64,000 bases of DNA from an uncultured Lachnospiraceae bacterium. GTDB lineage: Bacteria > Bacillota > Clostridia > Lachnospirales > Lachnospiraceae. The stretch covers positions 137,019-201,018 of the forward strand of contig CAJTXP010000001.1 in NCBI GenBank assembly GCA_910583615.1. The letters run 5' to 3'. Made by a program: the position numbers and the translations under genes. The notes below the pieces were generated by a model. That model was given only the letters and a program-made list of their open reading frames with translations, was not told where the DNA came from and did no database searches. This document shows positions 1-8,361 of this stretch, in pieces. Every line of letters starts with the position of its first letter. Positions within the stretch are counted from its first letter, which is position 1.

Positions 1-277
1 TCCTCCTTTTTCTTTGTTTTTACAAATTTGCGCAAATTATTTATGACTCAACTATAATTCATTCGGGCAGCCATGCCAATATTTCGATGTAATTTTTTAA
101 AGTTTTGTATAAGTTGTACATTTTTCGGAGAATTATTTGTAAGAAATAACGAATATTTAATTGGAATACTATATTTTTGAGAAAAATTGTTTTTCTGTTG
201 ACTTTTATTTGCACGTGAGCTATACTTTCTAATATAAATTTGCGCAATTATAGGAAAATATAAAGAAAAGGAGAATA
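1..277. promoter_or_regulatory. Divergent promoter region with paired palindromic operators
   Basis: A 14-bp palindrome, AATTTGCGCAAATT, lies at 25-38, and a near-identical site, AATTTGCGCAATT, at 237-249. Between them is a plus-strand promoter: TTGACT at 198-203, a 17-bp spacer and TATACT at 221-226. The second operator therefore covers the expected transcription start of the sugar isomerase gene. The first 16 bases read as a strong ribosome-binding site (AAGGAGGA) on the minus strand, so a divergent gene begins just left of the window, possibly the regulator of this pair of sites. A LacI- or ROK-type repressor is an inference from the palindrome shape. Bases 40-190 hold only AT-rich sequence with no convincing gene. 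Confidence 0.7.
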
Positions 278-278
278 T

Positions 279-1196
279 ATGATGAAACTGGGTTTTGTAT
301 CTGCGATTTTAGACAACCGGTCTTTGGAAGAGGTCATCGATACCGCTGCTTCCATAGGATATGAGTGCGTAGAGGTTGCCTGCTGGACGGTGGAGAAGGC
401 TTCCAGAAGATATGCGGGCGTGACGCATATCAATATTGAAGAACTGGATGAAGAAAAGATCCGGCACATCCACGACTACTGCGAACAGAAAGGGGTCGCA
501 ATCTCCGCCCTCGCCTATTATCCGAATGTGCTGACCGAAGACCGGGCGGAGCAGGACCGCATCCGCAGGCACCTGATCGCCATGATCGAAGCCGCGCCGA
601 AGCTTCAGGTAGATACGATTACTACGTTTATTGGCAGGGCGCAGCATAAGACGGTGGAGGAAAATCTGGAACTGATGCAGGAAATCTGGAAACCGATCCT
701 GCAGGCCGCGGAAGAGAAGAAAGTAAAGATTGCGATCGAGAACTGCCCCATGCTTTTTGACGACGGGCAGTGGCCGGGCGGACAGAACCTGATGACCACG
801 CCTGCCATCTGGCGGAAAGTCTTCTCTCTGCTTCCCAGCGACTATCTGGGGCTGAACTACGATCCGTCCCATTTTATCTGGCAGCAGATGGACTATATCG
901 CACCGCTGCATGAATTTAAGGACAAGATCTTCCATGTTCATTATAAGGATATCAAGCTCTATCCCGACCGGCTCCGCGACGTGGGAATCATGGCGTACCC
1001 GCTCCAGTATATGTCGCCGAAGCTTCCGGGACTGGGAGATGTGGACTGGGGGAAATATGTCTCTGCCCTCAACGAGATCGGCTATGACGGATACAGCTGT
1101 ATTGAGATCGAAGACAAGGCTTTCGAGGGGACGCCGGAACGGGTGCTGGATTCCCTGAAGCTCTCGTACCGCTATATGCGCCAGTTTGTAATTTGA
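279..1196 (+). CDS. Sugar phosphate isomerase/epimerase (AP-endonuclease-2-like TIM barrel)
   Basis: A 305-residue protein of the xylose-isomerase-like TIM-barrel family, probably isomerising or epimerising a sugar or cyclitol intermediate in the cytoplasm. Metal-ligand motifs of the fold are visible: IAIENCP near residue 150, NYDPSH near 190, HVHYKD near 215 and CIEIEDKAFE near the C-terminus. The start is set by AAAGGAG at 267-273, six bases before ATG. It is followed after 32 bases by a Gfo/Idh/MocA oxidoreductase, a pairing typical of inositol or rare-sugar catabolism. Control is probably through the palindromic operators at 25-38 and 237-249. The substrate cannot be read from the sequence. 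Confidence 0.9.
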   Translation: MMKLGFVSAILDNRSLEEVIDTAASIGYECVEVACWTVEKASRRYAGVTHINIEELDEEKIRHIHDYCEQKGVAISALAYYPNVLTEDRAEQDRIRRHLIAMIEAAPKLQVDTITTFIGRAQHKTVEENLELMQEIWKPILQAAEEKKVKIAIENCPMLFDDGQWPGGQNLMTTPAIWRKVFSLLPSDYLGLNYDPSHFIWQQMDYIAPLHEFKDKIFHVHYKDIKLYPDRLRDVGIMAYPLQYMSPKLPGLGDVDWGKYVSALNEIGYDGYSCIEIEDKAFEGTPERVLDSLKLSYRYMRQFVI

Positions 1197-1228
1197 TGAA
1201 ATAAAAGAAAAAGGAGGAATTGGAAACC

Positions 1229-2401
1229 ATGAAAGAGATGAAAATTGGTATGATCGGAGCAGGATTTATGGCAAAGGCACACGCCATCGCCTACGCGGGG
1301 ATGCCGATGTTTTTCTGGCCGGCGCCTGTCCTTCCTGTGAAACAGACGATTGTGGACATCAGGGAAGAGACGGCGAGAGAGTCGGCGAAAAGACTGGGCT
1401 TTGCGTCTTATGAGACCGACTGGCGCAAAATGATCGAGGACCCGCAGATCGACATCGTAGACATCTGTACGCCGAACAATGTGCACGCCGAGATTGCGAT
1501 TGCCGCCGCCAAAGCGGGCAAACATATTCTCTGTGAGAAGCCCATGGCGCTTACGTCGCAGCAGGCAGAGGAGATGTACCTGGCGGCGAAGGAGAACAAG
1601 ATCACGACCATGGTCGCCTTCAACTACCGCCGTACGCCGGCGGTCCAGCTGGCGAAAAAATACATAGAAGAGGGCGCGCTGGGACAGCTTCTGGATTTCC
1701 GCGGCACCTATCTGCAGGACTGGTCCGCCGATCCGGATTCTCCGCTCTCCTGGCGTTTTCAGAAAAGCATCTGCGGAAGCGGCGCGCTGGGGGATATCGG
1801 AACGCACATCGTCGACATGCTGCGCTATCTGGTGGGAGAGTTTGCGTCGGTGAATGCCAGAACGGCGACCTATATCCCGGAGCGTCCCGTTCAGTCCGGG
1901 CTGACGGACAGCCTGGGCAACGTAAAGGGCCAGGGGGATACTCCCAGAAAACCGGTGGACGTGGACGATCACTGCTGCTTTATGGTACAGTGCGAAAACG
2001 GCGTCTTCGGAACGATCGAAGCCACCAGAAACGCCTGGGGCCGCAGCAACTATATTACCTTTGAGATTCACGGCACCGAGGGCTCACTGTTCTTTAACTA
2101 TGAGCGCCGGGATGAGCTGCAGGTCTGCTTTGCCAAAGACGGCGACGACCGCCGCGGCTTCCGTACGGTTTACACCGGCCCTGCGCATCCCTACGGAAAT
2201 CAGCTGTGGCCGATTCCGGCTCTGGGAATCGGGTATACGGAGACCAAGATGATCGAGGTCTATGAATTTCTGAAAGGCGTCGCCGACGGCACGCCGACGG
2301 AACCGGACTTCCGCGACGGATATATCACGGAGCTGATCTCGGATGCGGTTCTGGAGTCCGCCAGAACCCATACGTGGACGGATGTAAAGGCGATTGACTG
2401 A
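1229..2401 (+). CDS. Gfo/Idh/MocA family NAD(P)-dependent oxidoreductase
   Basis: About 390 residues. The N-terminus carries a Rossmann dinucleotide motif (IGMIGAGFMAKAHA), followed by the family's CTPNNVHAE and EKPMAL motifs. The C-terminal alpha/beta domain contains GDIGTHIVDMLRYLVGE with the catalytic-region histidine. It probably oxidises or reduces a sugar or inositol derivative together with the upstream isomerase. A TTG at 1220 also opens this frame, but it is only two bases from the AAGGAGG site at 1211-1217; the ATG at 1229 has better spacing and starts at the expected point before the Rossmann fold. It is the second and last gene of the operon, with a terminator right after it. Confidence 0.88.
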   Translation: MKEMKIGMIGAGFMAKAHAIAYAGMPMFFWPAPVLPVKQTIVDIREETARESAKRLGFASYETDWRKMIEDPQIDIVDICTPNNVHAEIAIAAAKAGKHILCEKPMALTSQQAEEMYLAAKENKITTMVAFNYRRTPAVQLAKKYIEEGALGQLLDFRGTYLQDWSADPDSPLSWRFQKSICGSGALGDIGTHIVDMLRYLVGEFASVNARTATYIPERPVQSGLTDSLGNVKGQGDTPRKPVDVDDHCCFMVQCENGVFGTIEATRNAWGRSNYITFEIHGTEGSLFFNYERRDELQVCFAKDGDDRRGFRTVYTGPAHPYGNQLWPIPALGIGYTETKMIEVYEFLKGVADGTPTEPDFRDGYITELISDAVLESARTHTWTDVKAID

Positions 2402-2418
2402 TGGAATCTGACCGGAAA

Positions 2419-2471
2419 GGGGCCGCTGCAACATAGATGAGCAATTCATCTACGGAGCAGCGGCTCCTTTT
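2419..2471 (+). terminator. Rho-independent terminator of the isomerase/oxidoreductase operon
   Basis: GGCCGCTGC (2421-2429) pairs with GCAGCGGC (2457-2464). An inner stem, TAGATGA/TCATCTA, lies at 2434-2452, and a short T-run follows at 2468-2472. Confidence 0.8.
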
Positions 2472-2517
2472 TCATGTCGCAGCATCGAAACCGATCCGAT
2501 CCGGTCAGAAACGCCTG

Positions 2518-3867
2518 TCATACAGGCCCCGGCAAATTTTCCTCCCAGCTCCCGTCGGCACGTTTTTTTAAATAAGAATTCAAATTTCCGATATTGTATA
2601 AGGGAAAATTCACAAGCCAGTCCTGTTCCCGGAAGCCGGACATGGATACCCGAACCGCATTGCCGATTCCATATTTCTGAACGAAAACCTTCAGACTTTT
2701 TGCCTGCAGATTTTCTTCTGCCTTTACTTCCAGCGGAACGATGCTCTCCTCCGTCTGAATCAGAAAATCCAGTTCAGAAGTCGCGTTCTCCGATGACCAG
2801 TAGAAAATATCGTTTTCCGGATAAACGATCAGCTGCTGCAAAACATACTGTTCCGTAAGCGCCCCTTTGAATTCTTCAAAGAGCCGGTCCCCTTCCAGAA
2901 TCGTTCGGGCATTCAGCCTGGACATGGCGCCCAGAAGACCAATATCCAGAACATACAGTTTAAATGCCGAAAAATCCTGACAGGCCCTGAGCGGGAAATC
3001 CGGTTTTTTTGCCCGGTTGATCTTATATGCGAGCCCCACATCCGTCAGCCAGGTGACAGCCACCTCGTATTCTCTTGCTCTGGCTCCCGTCCGAACCAGA
3101 CCATAGATAAATTTTTTATTCTCTTTCGCCAGCTGCGCCGGAATCGAATTCCACAGCATCCGAATCCGCGTGACGATTTCTTTCGGCGCATGCTTTGACA
3201 GGTCATTTTCGTATGCATACAACAGTTTATTCTGAATATTTCGTACTTTTTTCAAGTCTCTGCTGGTGATAAATTCCTGCACCGCCTCCGGCATTCCGCC
3301 GACATAATAATAATATTTCAGATCATCCACATATTTTGTCCGAAACACCTGCATCGTCTGAAGATCATTTTCATCCAGCGCATCCAGAAGCTTCTTTTCA
3401 TCCAACGCCAGCAGAAATTCCCGAAACGTCAGCGGATACAAATCGCAGAAATCTACTTTCCCCACCGGAAAAGAGGTTCCTTCGTGCAGTGCAATCCCCA
3501 GAAGAGATCCTGCTGCCATAATATGATACTCCGGCGCAGTCTCCTGAAAATATTTCAAGGATTTCAGCGCCCTTGAAACCTCCTGCACCTCGTCAAAAAT
3601 GATCAGCGTATGTTCCGGATCGATCTGAAATCCCACTTCGATTTCCAGCATCTCAATAATTCTGCCGATATCAAACGCTTCCCGGAACACTTCTGTCATT
3701 CGTTCGTTTTCATCCATACTGACATAAGCACACTTCTTATAATGCAGCCTGCCGAACTCTTTCATCAGCCAGGTTTTGCCTACCTGCCGCGCTCCCCGAA
3801 GGATCAGCGGCTTCCTGTCCGGCGCGCATTTCCATGCTTCCAGCTGCCTGATCGCTTCCCTGTACAT
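2518..3867 (-). CDS. AAA family ATPase with C-terminal DUF4143 domain
   Basis: A 449-residue ATPase. The Walker A motif GARQVGKTWL is near residue 25 and Walker B TLIIFDEVQE near 90. The C-terminal part has the DUF4143 signature ELDFLIQ...VPLEVKAEE, which resembles a PD-(D/E)XK nuclease core. The cellular role of this family is unsettled; it is common in gut Firmicutes and Bacteroidetes and often found in accessory regions. The frame is open further upstream, but AGGGGGACGGAAG before the ATG at 3867 fixes the start. A promoter fits just upstream (minus strand): TTGTAT (3928-3933), 17 bp, TATAAT (3905-3910). A 32-nt tandem repeat lies directly behind this promoter. Confidence 0.85.
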   Translation of the reverse strand: MYREAIRQLEAWKCAPDRKPLILRGARQVGKTWLMKEFGRLHYKKCAYVSMDENERMTEVFREAFDIGRIIEMLEIEVGFQIDPEHTLIIFDEVQEVSRALKSLKYFQETAPEYHIMAAGSLLGIALHEGTSFPVGKVDFCDLYPLTFREFLLALDEKKLLDALDENDLQTMQVFRTKYVDDLKYYYYVGGMPEAVQEFITSRDLKKVRNIQNKLLYAYENDLSKHAPKEIVTRIRMLWNSIPAQLAKENKKFIYGLVRTGARAREYEVAVTWLTDVGLAYKINRAKKPDFPLRACQDFSAFKLYVLDIGLLGAMSRLNARTILEGDRLFEEFKGALTEQYVLQQLIVYPENDIFYWSSENATSELDFLIQTEESIVPLEVKAEENLQAKSLKVFVQKYGIGNAVRVSMSGFREQDWLVNFPLYNIGNLNSYLKKRADGSWEENLPGPV

Positions 3868-3940
3868 CTTCCGTCCCCCTTCGCCACAGCATTTTTCTTT
3901 TTTTATTATACGCAGTCGCACGGATTTATACAATAAAAAT

Positions 3941-4024
3941 CACATTTTCAGAAGGACTTTTTGCATTTTATCCACATTTTCCGAAGGACTTTTCTTTGAT
4001 TTTACACATTTTCCGAATCAGCTT
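3941..4024 (-). repeat. Three tandem 32-nt repeat units upstream of the DUF4143 ATPase
   Basis: Units start at 3941, 3973 and 4005, an exact 32-base period. Each begins CACATTTTC(A/C)GAA; the first two continue into GGACTTTT. On the gene's strand the shared core reads AAGTCCTTCGGAAAATGTG. They lie just upstream of the ATPase promoter, so they may be regulator-binding sites. Confidence 0.7.
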
Positions 4025-4159
4025 CGGTTCCTCTTCCTCCACTCCTAAACCGTGAATTGCAACCTGACTACATTTTCTTTTTACTTTTACCAGAATTTCC
4101 ATTGCTGTTCAGCGTCAACATGAGTATAATAGCATTAAGAACATGGAAGGAGTGCGCTT

Positions 4160-4339
4160 ATGGCAACAGAAAGTATTTTTCACAATATCGTTATTGACGA
4201 CCCCAAAAAAGCAGAGATATTCATTACCGCCCTTGAACAAGCTGCCGAAACAGCAGAAAATCACCCTCTCTGCCGCGTTGCATCTGAAGATGTAAAAGGC
4301 GAGGATATTAAAAAACTGTTAGGAGCTTTAACAAAATGA
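4160..4339 (+). CDS. Small antitoxin-like protein (first gene of a GNAT toxin-antitoxin pair)
   Basis: A 59-residue acidic protein starting MATESIFHNIVIDD and ending LLGALTK. AAGGAG at 4147-4152 precedes the ATG. Its stop codon overlaps the start of the next gene as ATGA (4336-4339), indicating translational coupling. I recognise this as the short protein that commonly precedes small GNAT-type toxins in Firmicutes, and infer that it is the antitoxin. Since the partner toxin looks internally deleted, it may now be an orphan. Confidence 0.6.
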   Translation: MATESIFHNIVIDDPKKAEIFITALEQAAETAENHPLCRVASEDVKGEDIKKLLGALTK

Positions 4340-4614
4340 CTCCGCATATAAAACAAATAAATATATTGGATTTGATGGAGATGTATGGAGAGGATTCATG
4401 CAGGGCACTTCTCTCTACATTTATATGTCCACTTAATCTCGATGCGGAATATGTAATTGGCGGAAAAACCGTATACATAGAATGTAATAACCAACCAAAA
4501 CTTTTTGATTTCTATTCTTCCTCTGGTTTCCTTGCATTTGATAAACGGAACAGGCAGGGAAGTGTGAATGAAAATGATGTTCTGATACAGATGTTAAAAT
4601 ACTTCAACCATTAA
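4336..4614 (+). pseudogene. GNAT-type toxin with a large internal in-frame deletion
   Basis: A 92-residue reading frame. The N-terminus (about residues 1-38) has LDLMEMYGEDSCRALLSTF and CPLNLDAEY, typical of the beginning of toxin-type GNAT acetyltransferases. It then jumps directly to GGKTVYIECNNQPKLFDFY and GFLAFDKRN, which resemble the last beta strands of the same fold. The roughly 80-100 residues in between, including the acetyl-CoA-binding R/Q-x-x-G-x-G/A loop, are missing, though the frame is kept. It is therefore probably inactive as an acetyltransferase. The deletion is inferred from my knowledge of the family; an unrelated small protein cannot be ruled out. Confidence 0.6.
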
Positions 4615-4703
4615 AAAACAGCAAGACAGATTATTTCTCCGGCATCCGGCTATTTTCCCATAAATCATCTTAATTCAATAACCCCGCTGCAGAAGCATAT
4701 CGT

Positions 4704-5624
4704 TCACGCGATCCCCAGGCACCGTTTCAGCTCTTCCACATATAGACCCCCGATCCGGCTCAATATGGTATTTCTGCGGACGATATATCCGATCTCCATC
4801 ACGCTGTTATGATTCTTTTCATCATCCTCAAAAGGGATCGTCCGGTAATCGCTTCCGTTGAGTTCCTCGCAGATGATTCCGGAGCAGAGCGTATACCCGT
4901 TCAGGCCCACCATCAGGTTCAGCATGGTCGCCCGGTCGTTGGCTTTGATGATCCGGGCGTATTCATTGGTGGACAGAATCTCCTCCGCCAGATAGAAGGA
5001 ACTGTCATCCCCCTGCTCAAAAGACAGGCAGGGATAGTCCTTCAGCTGTTCAAAACAGATGGAGCGCTCTTCTGCCAGAGGATGCCCCTTCCACAGATAC
5101 ACATAGGCCTGACAGTCGATCAGATGATGGAATTCCAGACCGGCGGATTTCAAAAGCTTCTCCATGGACTTCCGGTTAAAATCACACAGATACAGCACGC
5201 CGATCTCGCTCTTCATCGTGCTGACGTCCCGGATCACCGACGCGGTCTTCGTCTCCCGAATGGCAAATTCATATTGTGACATGTCAAACTGTTTCGCCAT
5301 ATCCACAAACGCTTTTACCGCAAAGGAATAATGCTGCGTGGACACGCCGAATTTTTTCCTGTGCGAACCGTTTCTGCCGTATTTTTCCATAATGTTTTCA
5401 TATTGTCCGTAAAGCTGCTTCGCGTACAGGAGAAATTCCGTCCCATCGCCGGTCAGCGTGACGCCTCTGCCGCTTCGGTAAAACAATGTAATGCCAAGCT
5501 CCTTTTCCAGTTCCTTCACGGCGTTGGTCAGGGAAGGCTGCGATACATACAGCTGCTCCGCCGCCTTGTTGAACGACCCGGTCTTCACGATGGTCAGCAG
5601 ATAGCGCAATTGTGTTAAAGTCAT
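4704..5624 (-). CDS. LysR family transcriptional regulator
   Basis: 306 residues. The N-terminal winged HTH is clear (TQLRYLLTIVKTGSFNKAAE, then YVSQPSLTNAVKELEKELG, residues 3-45), followed by the LysR co-inducer-binding domain. AGGAG lies seven bases before the ATG at 5624. No metabolic gene stands divergent to it, because the next gene on the other side is a TetR regulator, so its target is unclear. Confidence 0.92.
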   Translation of the reverse strand: MTLTQLRYLLTIVKTGSFNKAAEQLYVSQPSLTNAVKELEKELGITLFYRSGRGVTLTGDGTEFLLYAKQLYGQYENIMEKYGRNGSHRKKFGVSTQHYSFAVKAFVDMAKQFDMSQYEFAIRETKTASVIRDVSTMKSEIGVLYLCDFNRKSMEKLLKSAGLEFHHLIDCQAYVYLWKGHPLAEERSICFEQLKDYPCLSFEQGDDSSFYLAEEILSTNEYARIIKANDRATMLNLMVGLNGYTLCSGIICEELNGSDYRTIPFEDDEKNHNSVMEIGYIVRRNTILSRIGGLYVEELKRCLGIA

Positions 5625-5728
5625 GGATGTCTCCTCGTATTCTCCGAATGTCTGGTTTCTTCTATCTTACCATTGCAAAGACCGGTTGTATAGATGGTTG
5701 TCGGATTGAGAGGCGCTCTCTTTGTTAC

Positions 5729-5787
5729 TTCATACCCACGCCACCCGGACGCCCCGGAACGGGCTGTACGCTGGCGTGAGTGTAAAA
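5729..5787. repeat. Short palindromic element, simple form
   Basis: A 59-nt GC-rich sequence able to fold back (CCACGCCA at 5736-5743 against TGGCGTG at 5772-5778). Its reverse complement matches the outer arms of the long palindrome at 48611-48797, but lacks that copy's roughly 115-nt interior. It lies in the LysR-TetR gap, so it may also act as the shared 3'/5' structure there. Confidence 0.65.
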
Positions 5788-5832
5788 AATAACCTCTCCG
5801 TTATAAATCTCCCGCATCTCACCATTTTCCCC

Positions 5833-5884
5833 TTGACAAACATACCAACGGTATGATAATCTTGAAACATACCAACCGTATGTA
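5833..5884 (+). promoter_or_regulatory. tetR promoter with two overlapping operators
   Basis: TTGACA (5833-5838) and GATAAT (5855-5860) with a 16-bp spacer form the promoter. CATACCAACGGTATG (5841-5855) lies in the spacer, and ACATACCAACCGTATGT (5868-5884) lies just after the start point. A third copy of the same half-sites precedes the MFS gene at 6666. This is a typical autorepression layout. Confidence 0.85.
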
Positions 5885-5899
5885 AAGAAGGGAGGTTCC

Positions 5900-6553
5900 A
5901 TGGCGAGAAACAAACATCCGGAAGAGACCGTCAATTTCATACTGGACACAGCCTTCCGCCTTTTTATGGAAAAAGGCTACGAACACACCTCCATTCAGGA
6001 CATCATCGACCATCTGGGCGGACTCAGCAAGGGAGCGATCTATCATCATTTTAAATCCAAGGAAGATATCCTGATCGCAGTCACAGACCGGACGACCGCC
6101 GCTTCCAATCAGATGCTTGCCGTCATCCGGGACCGGGAAGATCTGACCGGAAACGAGAAACTGAAAACGATCTTTCGGGAATCCATCTGCCGGCCGGTGC
6201 AGAATGAGATCTTCACCTTAGCGCCCGGTTTTCGCAATAACCCCAGGCTGCTGTTCAGCCTGCTTCAGGATACCATCAAAAATGCGGCGCCGAACTATAT
6301 TTTGCCGATCATCCGGCAGGGCATCGCCGACGGTTCCATAGAGACCGAATACCCCGAGCAGCTGGCGGAGCTGATCCTGCTGGCGGCCAACGTCTGGCTC
6401 AATCCCATGATCTTCGACAGCACCGTGGAAGAATCCTGCCGGAAATTCATGGTATTCCGTCAGATGCTCCAGGGCTTCGGACTGGACATCATGGATCAGG
6501 AGATGCTGGACCGGCTGAAGGAACTGACCGAAATTTATCAGAAAAACAAGTGA
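5900..6553 (+). CDS. TetR/AcrR family transcriptional repressor
   Basis: 217 residues. The N-terminal HTH (residues about 9-55) contains FMEKGYEHTSIQDIIDHLGG and KGAIYHHFKSKEDIL, the TetR hallmark; the rest is a variable ligand-binding helical domain. GGGAGG at 5889-5894 sets the start. It probably represses itself and the adjacent MFS exporter through the CATACC/GGTATG operators (two at 5841-5884, one at 6666-6684) and is released by a compound that the exporter carries. Confidence 0.93.
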   Translation: MARNKHPEETVNFILDTAFRLFMEKGYEHTSIQDIIDHLGGLSKGAIYHHFKSKEDILIAVTDRTTAASNQMLAVIRDREDLTGNEKLKTIFRESICRPVQNEIFTLAPGFRNNPRLLFSLLQDTIKNAAPNYILPIIRQGIADGSIETEYPEQLAELILLAANVWLNPMIFDSTVEESCRKFMVFRQMLQGFGLDIMDQEMLDRLKELTEIYQKNK

Positions 6554-6625
6554 CACAGCGCACGCAGCTCAGAGTCTGCCGGACACCGATCGGCATCTGG
6601 GAAATCCTGTGTTCAGAAGAAACGG

Positions 6626-6656
6626 ATCTGCCCCGCAGCAGGGGCAGATTTCTTTA
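6626..6656 (+). terminator. Terminator between tetR and the MFS gene
   Basis: ATCTGCCCC (6626-6634) pairs with GGGGCAGAT (6641-6649) across a six-base loop, followed by TTCTTT. It would attenuate read-through from tetR into the exporter. Confidence 0.8.
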
Positions 6657-6665
6657 AAGCATATA

Positions 6666-6684
6666 CATACCGTCGTTCGGTATG
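6666..6684 (+). promoter_or_regulatory. Third TetR operator, before the MFS gene
   Basis: CATACCG-TCGTT-CGGTATG is a perfect inverted repeat with the same CATACC half-site as the tetR operators, ending one base before the exporter's AAAAGGAGG ribosome-binding site. It would block a separate exporter promoter, which I cannot identify clearly. Confidence 0.8.
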
Positions 6685-6697
6685 AAAAGGAGGACAT

Positions 6698-7948
6698 ATG
6701 AAACAAAATAAGAAACAAAAACTGTTTACCAAAGATTTTACCCTGGTCGTCCTGGGTCAGATCATCTCGCTGTTCGGCAATGCCGCCATCCGTTTTGCCC
6801 TGCCCCTGTACCTGCTGAATCTGACCGGCTCTTCCGCCCTCTACGGGACCGTGACCGCCTGCGCGTTTCTGCCTCCCATCCTTTTATCCCCCATGGGCGG
6901 CATGATCGCAGACCGGGTCAATAAGAGAAACGTCATGGTGGCGCTGGATTTCCTGACTGCCGCGCTGATTCTGACCTTCTCTCTGCTGATGGATACCTTC
7001 AGCCTCATTCCCCTTTTGACGGTCACGCTGATGCTTTTGTACGGCATCGCCGGAGCCTATCAGCCCTCGGTACAGGCCAGCATCCCGGCTCTGGTGTGCC
7101 CGGAGCAGACCATGACGGCCAACTCTGTCATCAACACCGTCAATTCCTTTTCCTCGCTGACCGGTCCCGTGCTGGGCGGCCTGCTGTACAGCGCCTGGGG
7201 TCTTAAACCCGTACTGTGGGTCTGCATGGTCTGTTTCTTCCTGTCGGCAGTCATGGAACTCTTTATCCACATTCCATTCCGGAAACAGGCCGCGGACGGC
7301 GGAATCTTAAAAACCGTCCGGAACGATCTCTCCGAAAGCATCCGTTTTCTGCGGACAGAAAATCCGGTTATCCGGAAAGGAATGTTTGTGGTCTGTGGGA
7401 TCAATCTGTTCCTGTCCGCCATGATTCTTGTGGCGATGCCCTGGCTGATCACAGAAGTGCTGATGCTGCCTGCGGCCCTGGCCAACCGTCTGTATGGCTT
7501 CGCACAGGGAGTCATGGCAGCCGGCGGGCTGACCGGCGGGATCTGCGCCGGGATCTTCGCCCACCGGCTGGACGTCCGGAAATCCGCCGGGATTCTGACC
7601 GCCTGCGCCCTGTGCGTCTTTCCCATGGGGATCTCGCTTCTCCTTACAGACTCCGGAATTCTGAATTATCTGGTGCTGACGGTCTGCTGCTTTTTTATCA
7701 TGGTGTTTTCTACCATCTTCGCCGTGCAGATGATGACCTTCATTCAGACGGAAACTCCGCCTCACCTGACCGGGAAAGTGATCTCCGTCATCCTGACTGT
7801 CTCCATGTGCGCCCAGCCTCTGGGCAACGCCCTGTACGGCGTTCTCTTCGAGGCGGCCAGAGGGTATGAATCCGCGGTCGTTCTGTTTGCGGGTATGGTC
7901 TCTCTGCTGATCGCAGTGGGCGCGCGGAAGGTGTTTCGGTTTACATAA
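6698..7948 (+). CDS. MFS efflux transporter
   Basis: 416 residues with about twelve hydrophobic segments, of the MFS_3 / macrolide-exporter-like group. The loop between helices 2 and 3 carries a degenerate MFS motif, GGMIADRVNKRNVM (around residue 67). It is probably a proton-driven exporter of a drug-like compound in the cytoplasmic membrane. It pairs with the TetR regulator upstream and has its own operator. The real substrate is unknown. Confidence 0.88.
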   Translation: MKQNKKQKLFTKDFTLVVLGQIISLFGNAAIRFALPLYLLNLTGSSALYGTVTACAFLPPILLSPMGGMIADRVNKRNVMVALDFLTAALILTFSLLMDTFSLIPLLTVTLMLLYGIAGAYQPSVQASIPALVCPEQTMTANSVINTVNSFSSLTGPVLGGLLYSAWGLKPVLWVCMVCFFLSAVMELFIHIPFRKQAADGGILKTVRNDLSESIRFLRTENPVIRKGMFVVCGINLFLSAMILVAMPWLITEVLMLPAALANRLYGFAQGVMAAGGLTGGICAGIFAHRLDVRKSAGILTACALCVFPMGISLLLTDSGILNYLVLTVCCFFIMVFSTIFAVQMMTFIQTETPPHLTGKVISVILTVSMCAQPLGNALYGVLFEAARGYESAVVLFAGMVSLLIAVGARKVFRFT

Positions 7949-8168
7949 TATTCCCGAGAGCTGCATTCATCTCCCCGTGACGCCGGAGCCGGCCACCTCC
8001 ATGCCGGCCGGGGCACAGCGCAGCCATCGACGCCGTACTGCTGCCTGTGAAGCTGCAGGGCTGTGACGAGGCAAGCATTTTCGCTTCTGGTACAAGATCC
8101 GGAAAGGTTTTCATCTCATCCAATAGCTGCGCGATCAGCTGGTTGATGGTGGCTGTGTTTTGTTCCAT
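7941..8168 (-). pseudogene. Truncated small gene of unknown function
   Basis: A strong ribosome-binding site (AAAGGGAGG) precedes ATG at 8168. The first roughly 38 residues (MEQNTATINQLIAQLLDEMK onward) look like genuine protein. After SSQPCSFTGSS the composition turns into GC-rich sequence unlike coding DNA, and the frame runs 8 bases into the 3' end of the MFS gene. I read this as a gene cut off at its 3' end at the left edge of the defence island. Function unknown. Confidence 0.45.
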
Positions 8169-8210
8169 GGCAAAACGCCTCCCTTTAAGTCAATCCCAAA
8201 AGGCACCCGA

Positions 8211-8357
8211 AATCAGACATATTCTGCGGCCAATTCCGCAATGGTGTAGGCTTACTGGAACATTGGGAAAAGCATCGTTGAGCAGCAGGGCAAATCGGAA
8301 CGTGCGGAATACGCGTCAGTTCTATTTGACGTTTCCGAATTGCTACGCACTGCGTAG
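8211..8357 (+). pseudogene. DUF1016 (YhcG-like PDDEXK) N-terminal remnant, copy A
   Basis: Translating from 8211 gives NQTYSAANSAMV, a stop, then AYWNIGKSIVEQQGKSERAEY, a hallmark of the DUF1016 N-terminal domain. After a deletion and frame change come RQFYLTFPNCYALRSNL in another frame. The piece ends at a perfect 21-nt palindrome, TTGCTACGCACTGCGTAGCAA without its last base (8340-8360), exactly where the inverted hsdR remnant begins. Internal stop plus frameshift make it non-functional. The family call is from memory of conserved motifs. Confidence 0.7.
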
Positions 8358-8361
8358 CAAT

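Noticed and set aside
309..941. A 210-codon open frame on the strand opposite the sugar isomerase
   Set aside because: It lies wholly inside a well-supported gene, has no ribosome-binding site and no family pattern; it is a shadow frame.
7060..7966. Long open frames opposite the MFS gene
   Set aside because: High-GC third positions of the MFS gene create antisense frames; no starts or motifs support them.
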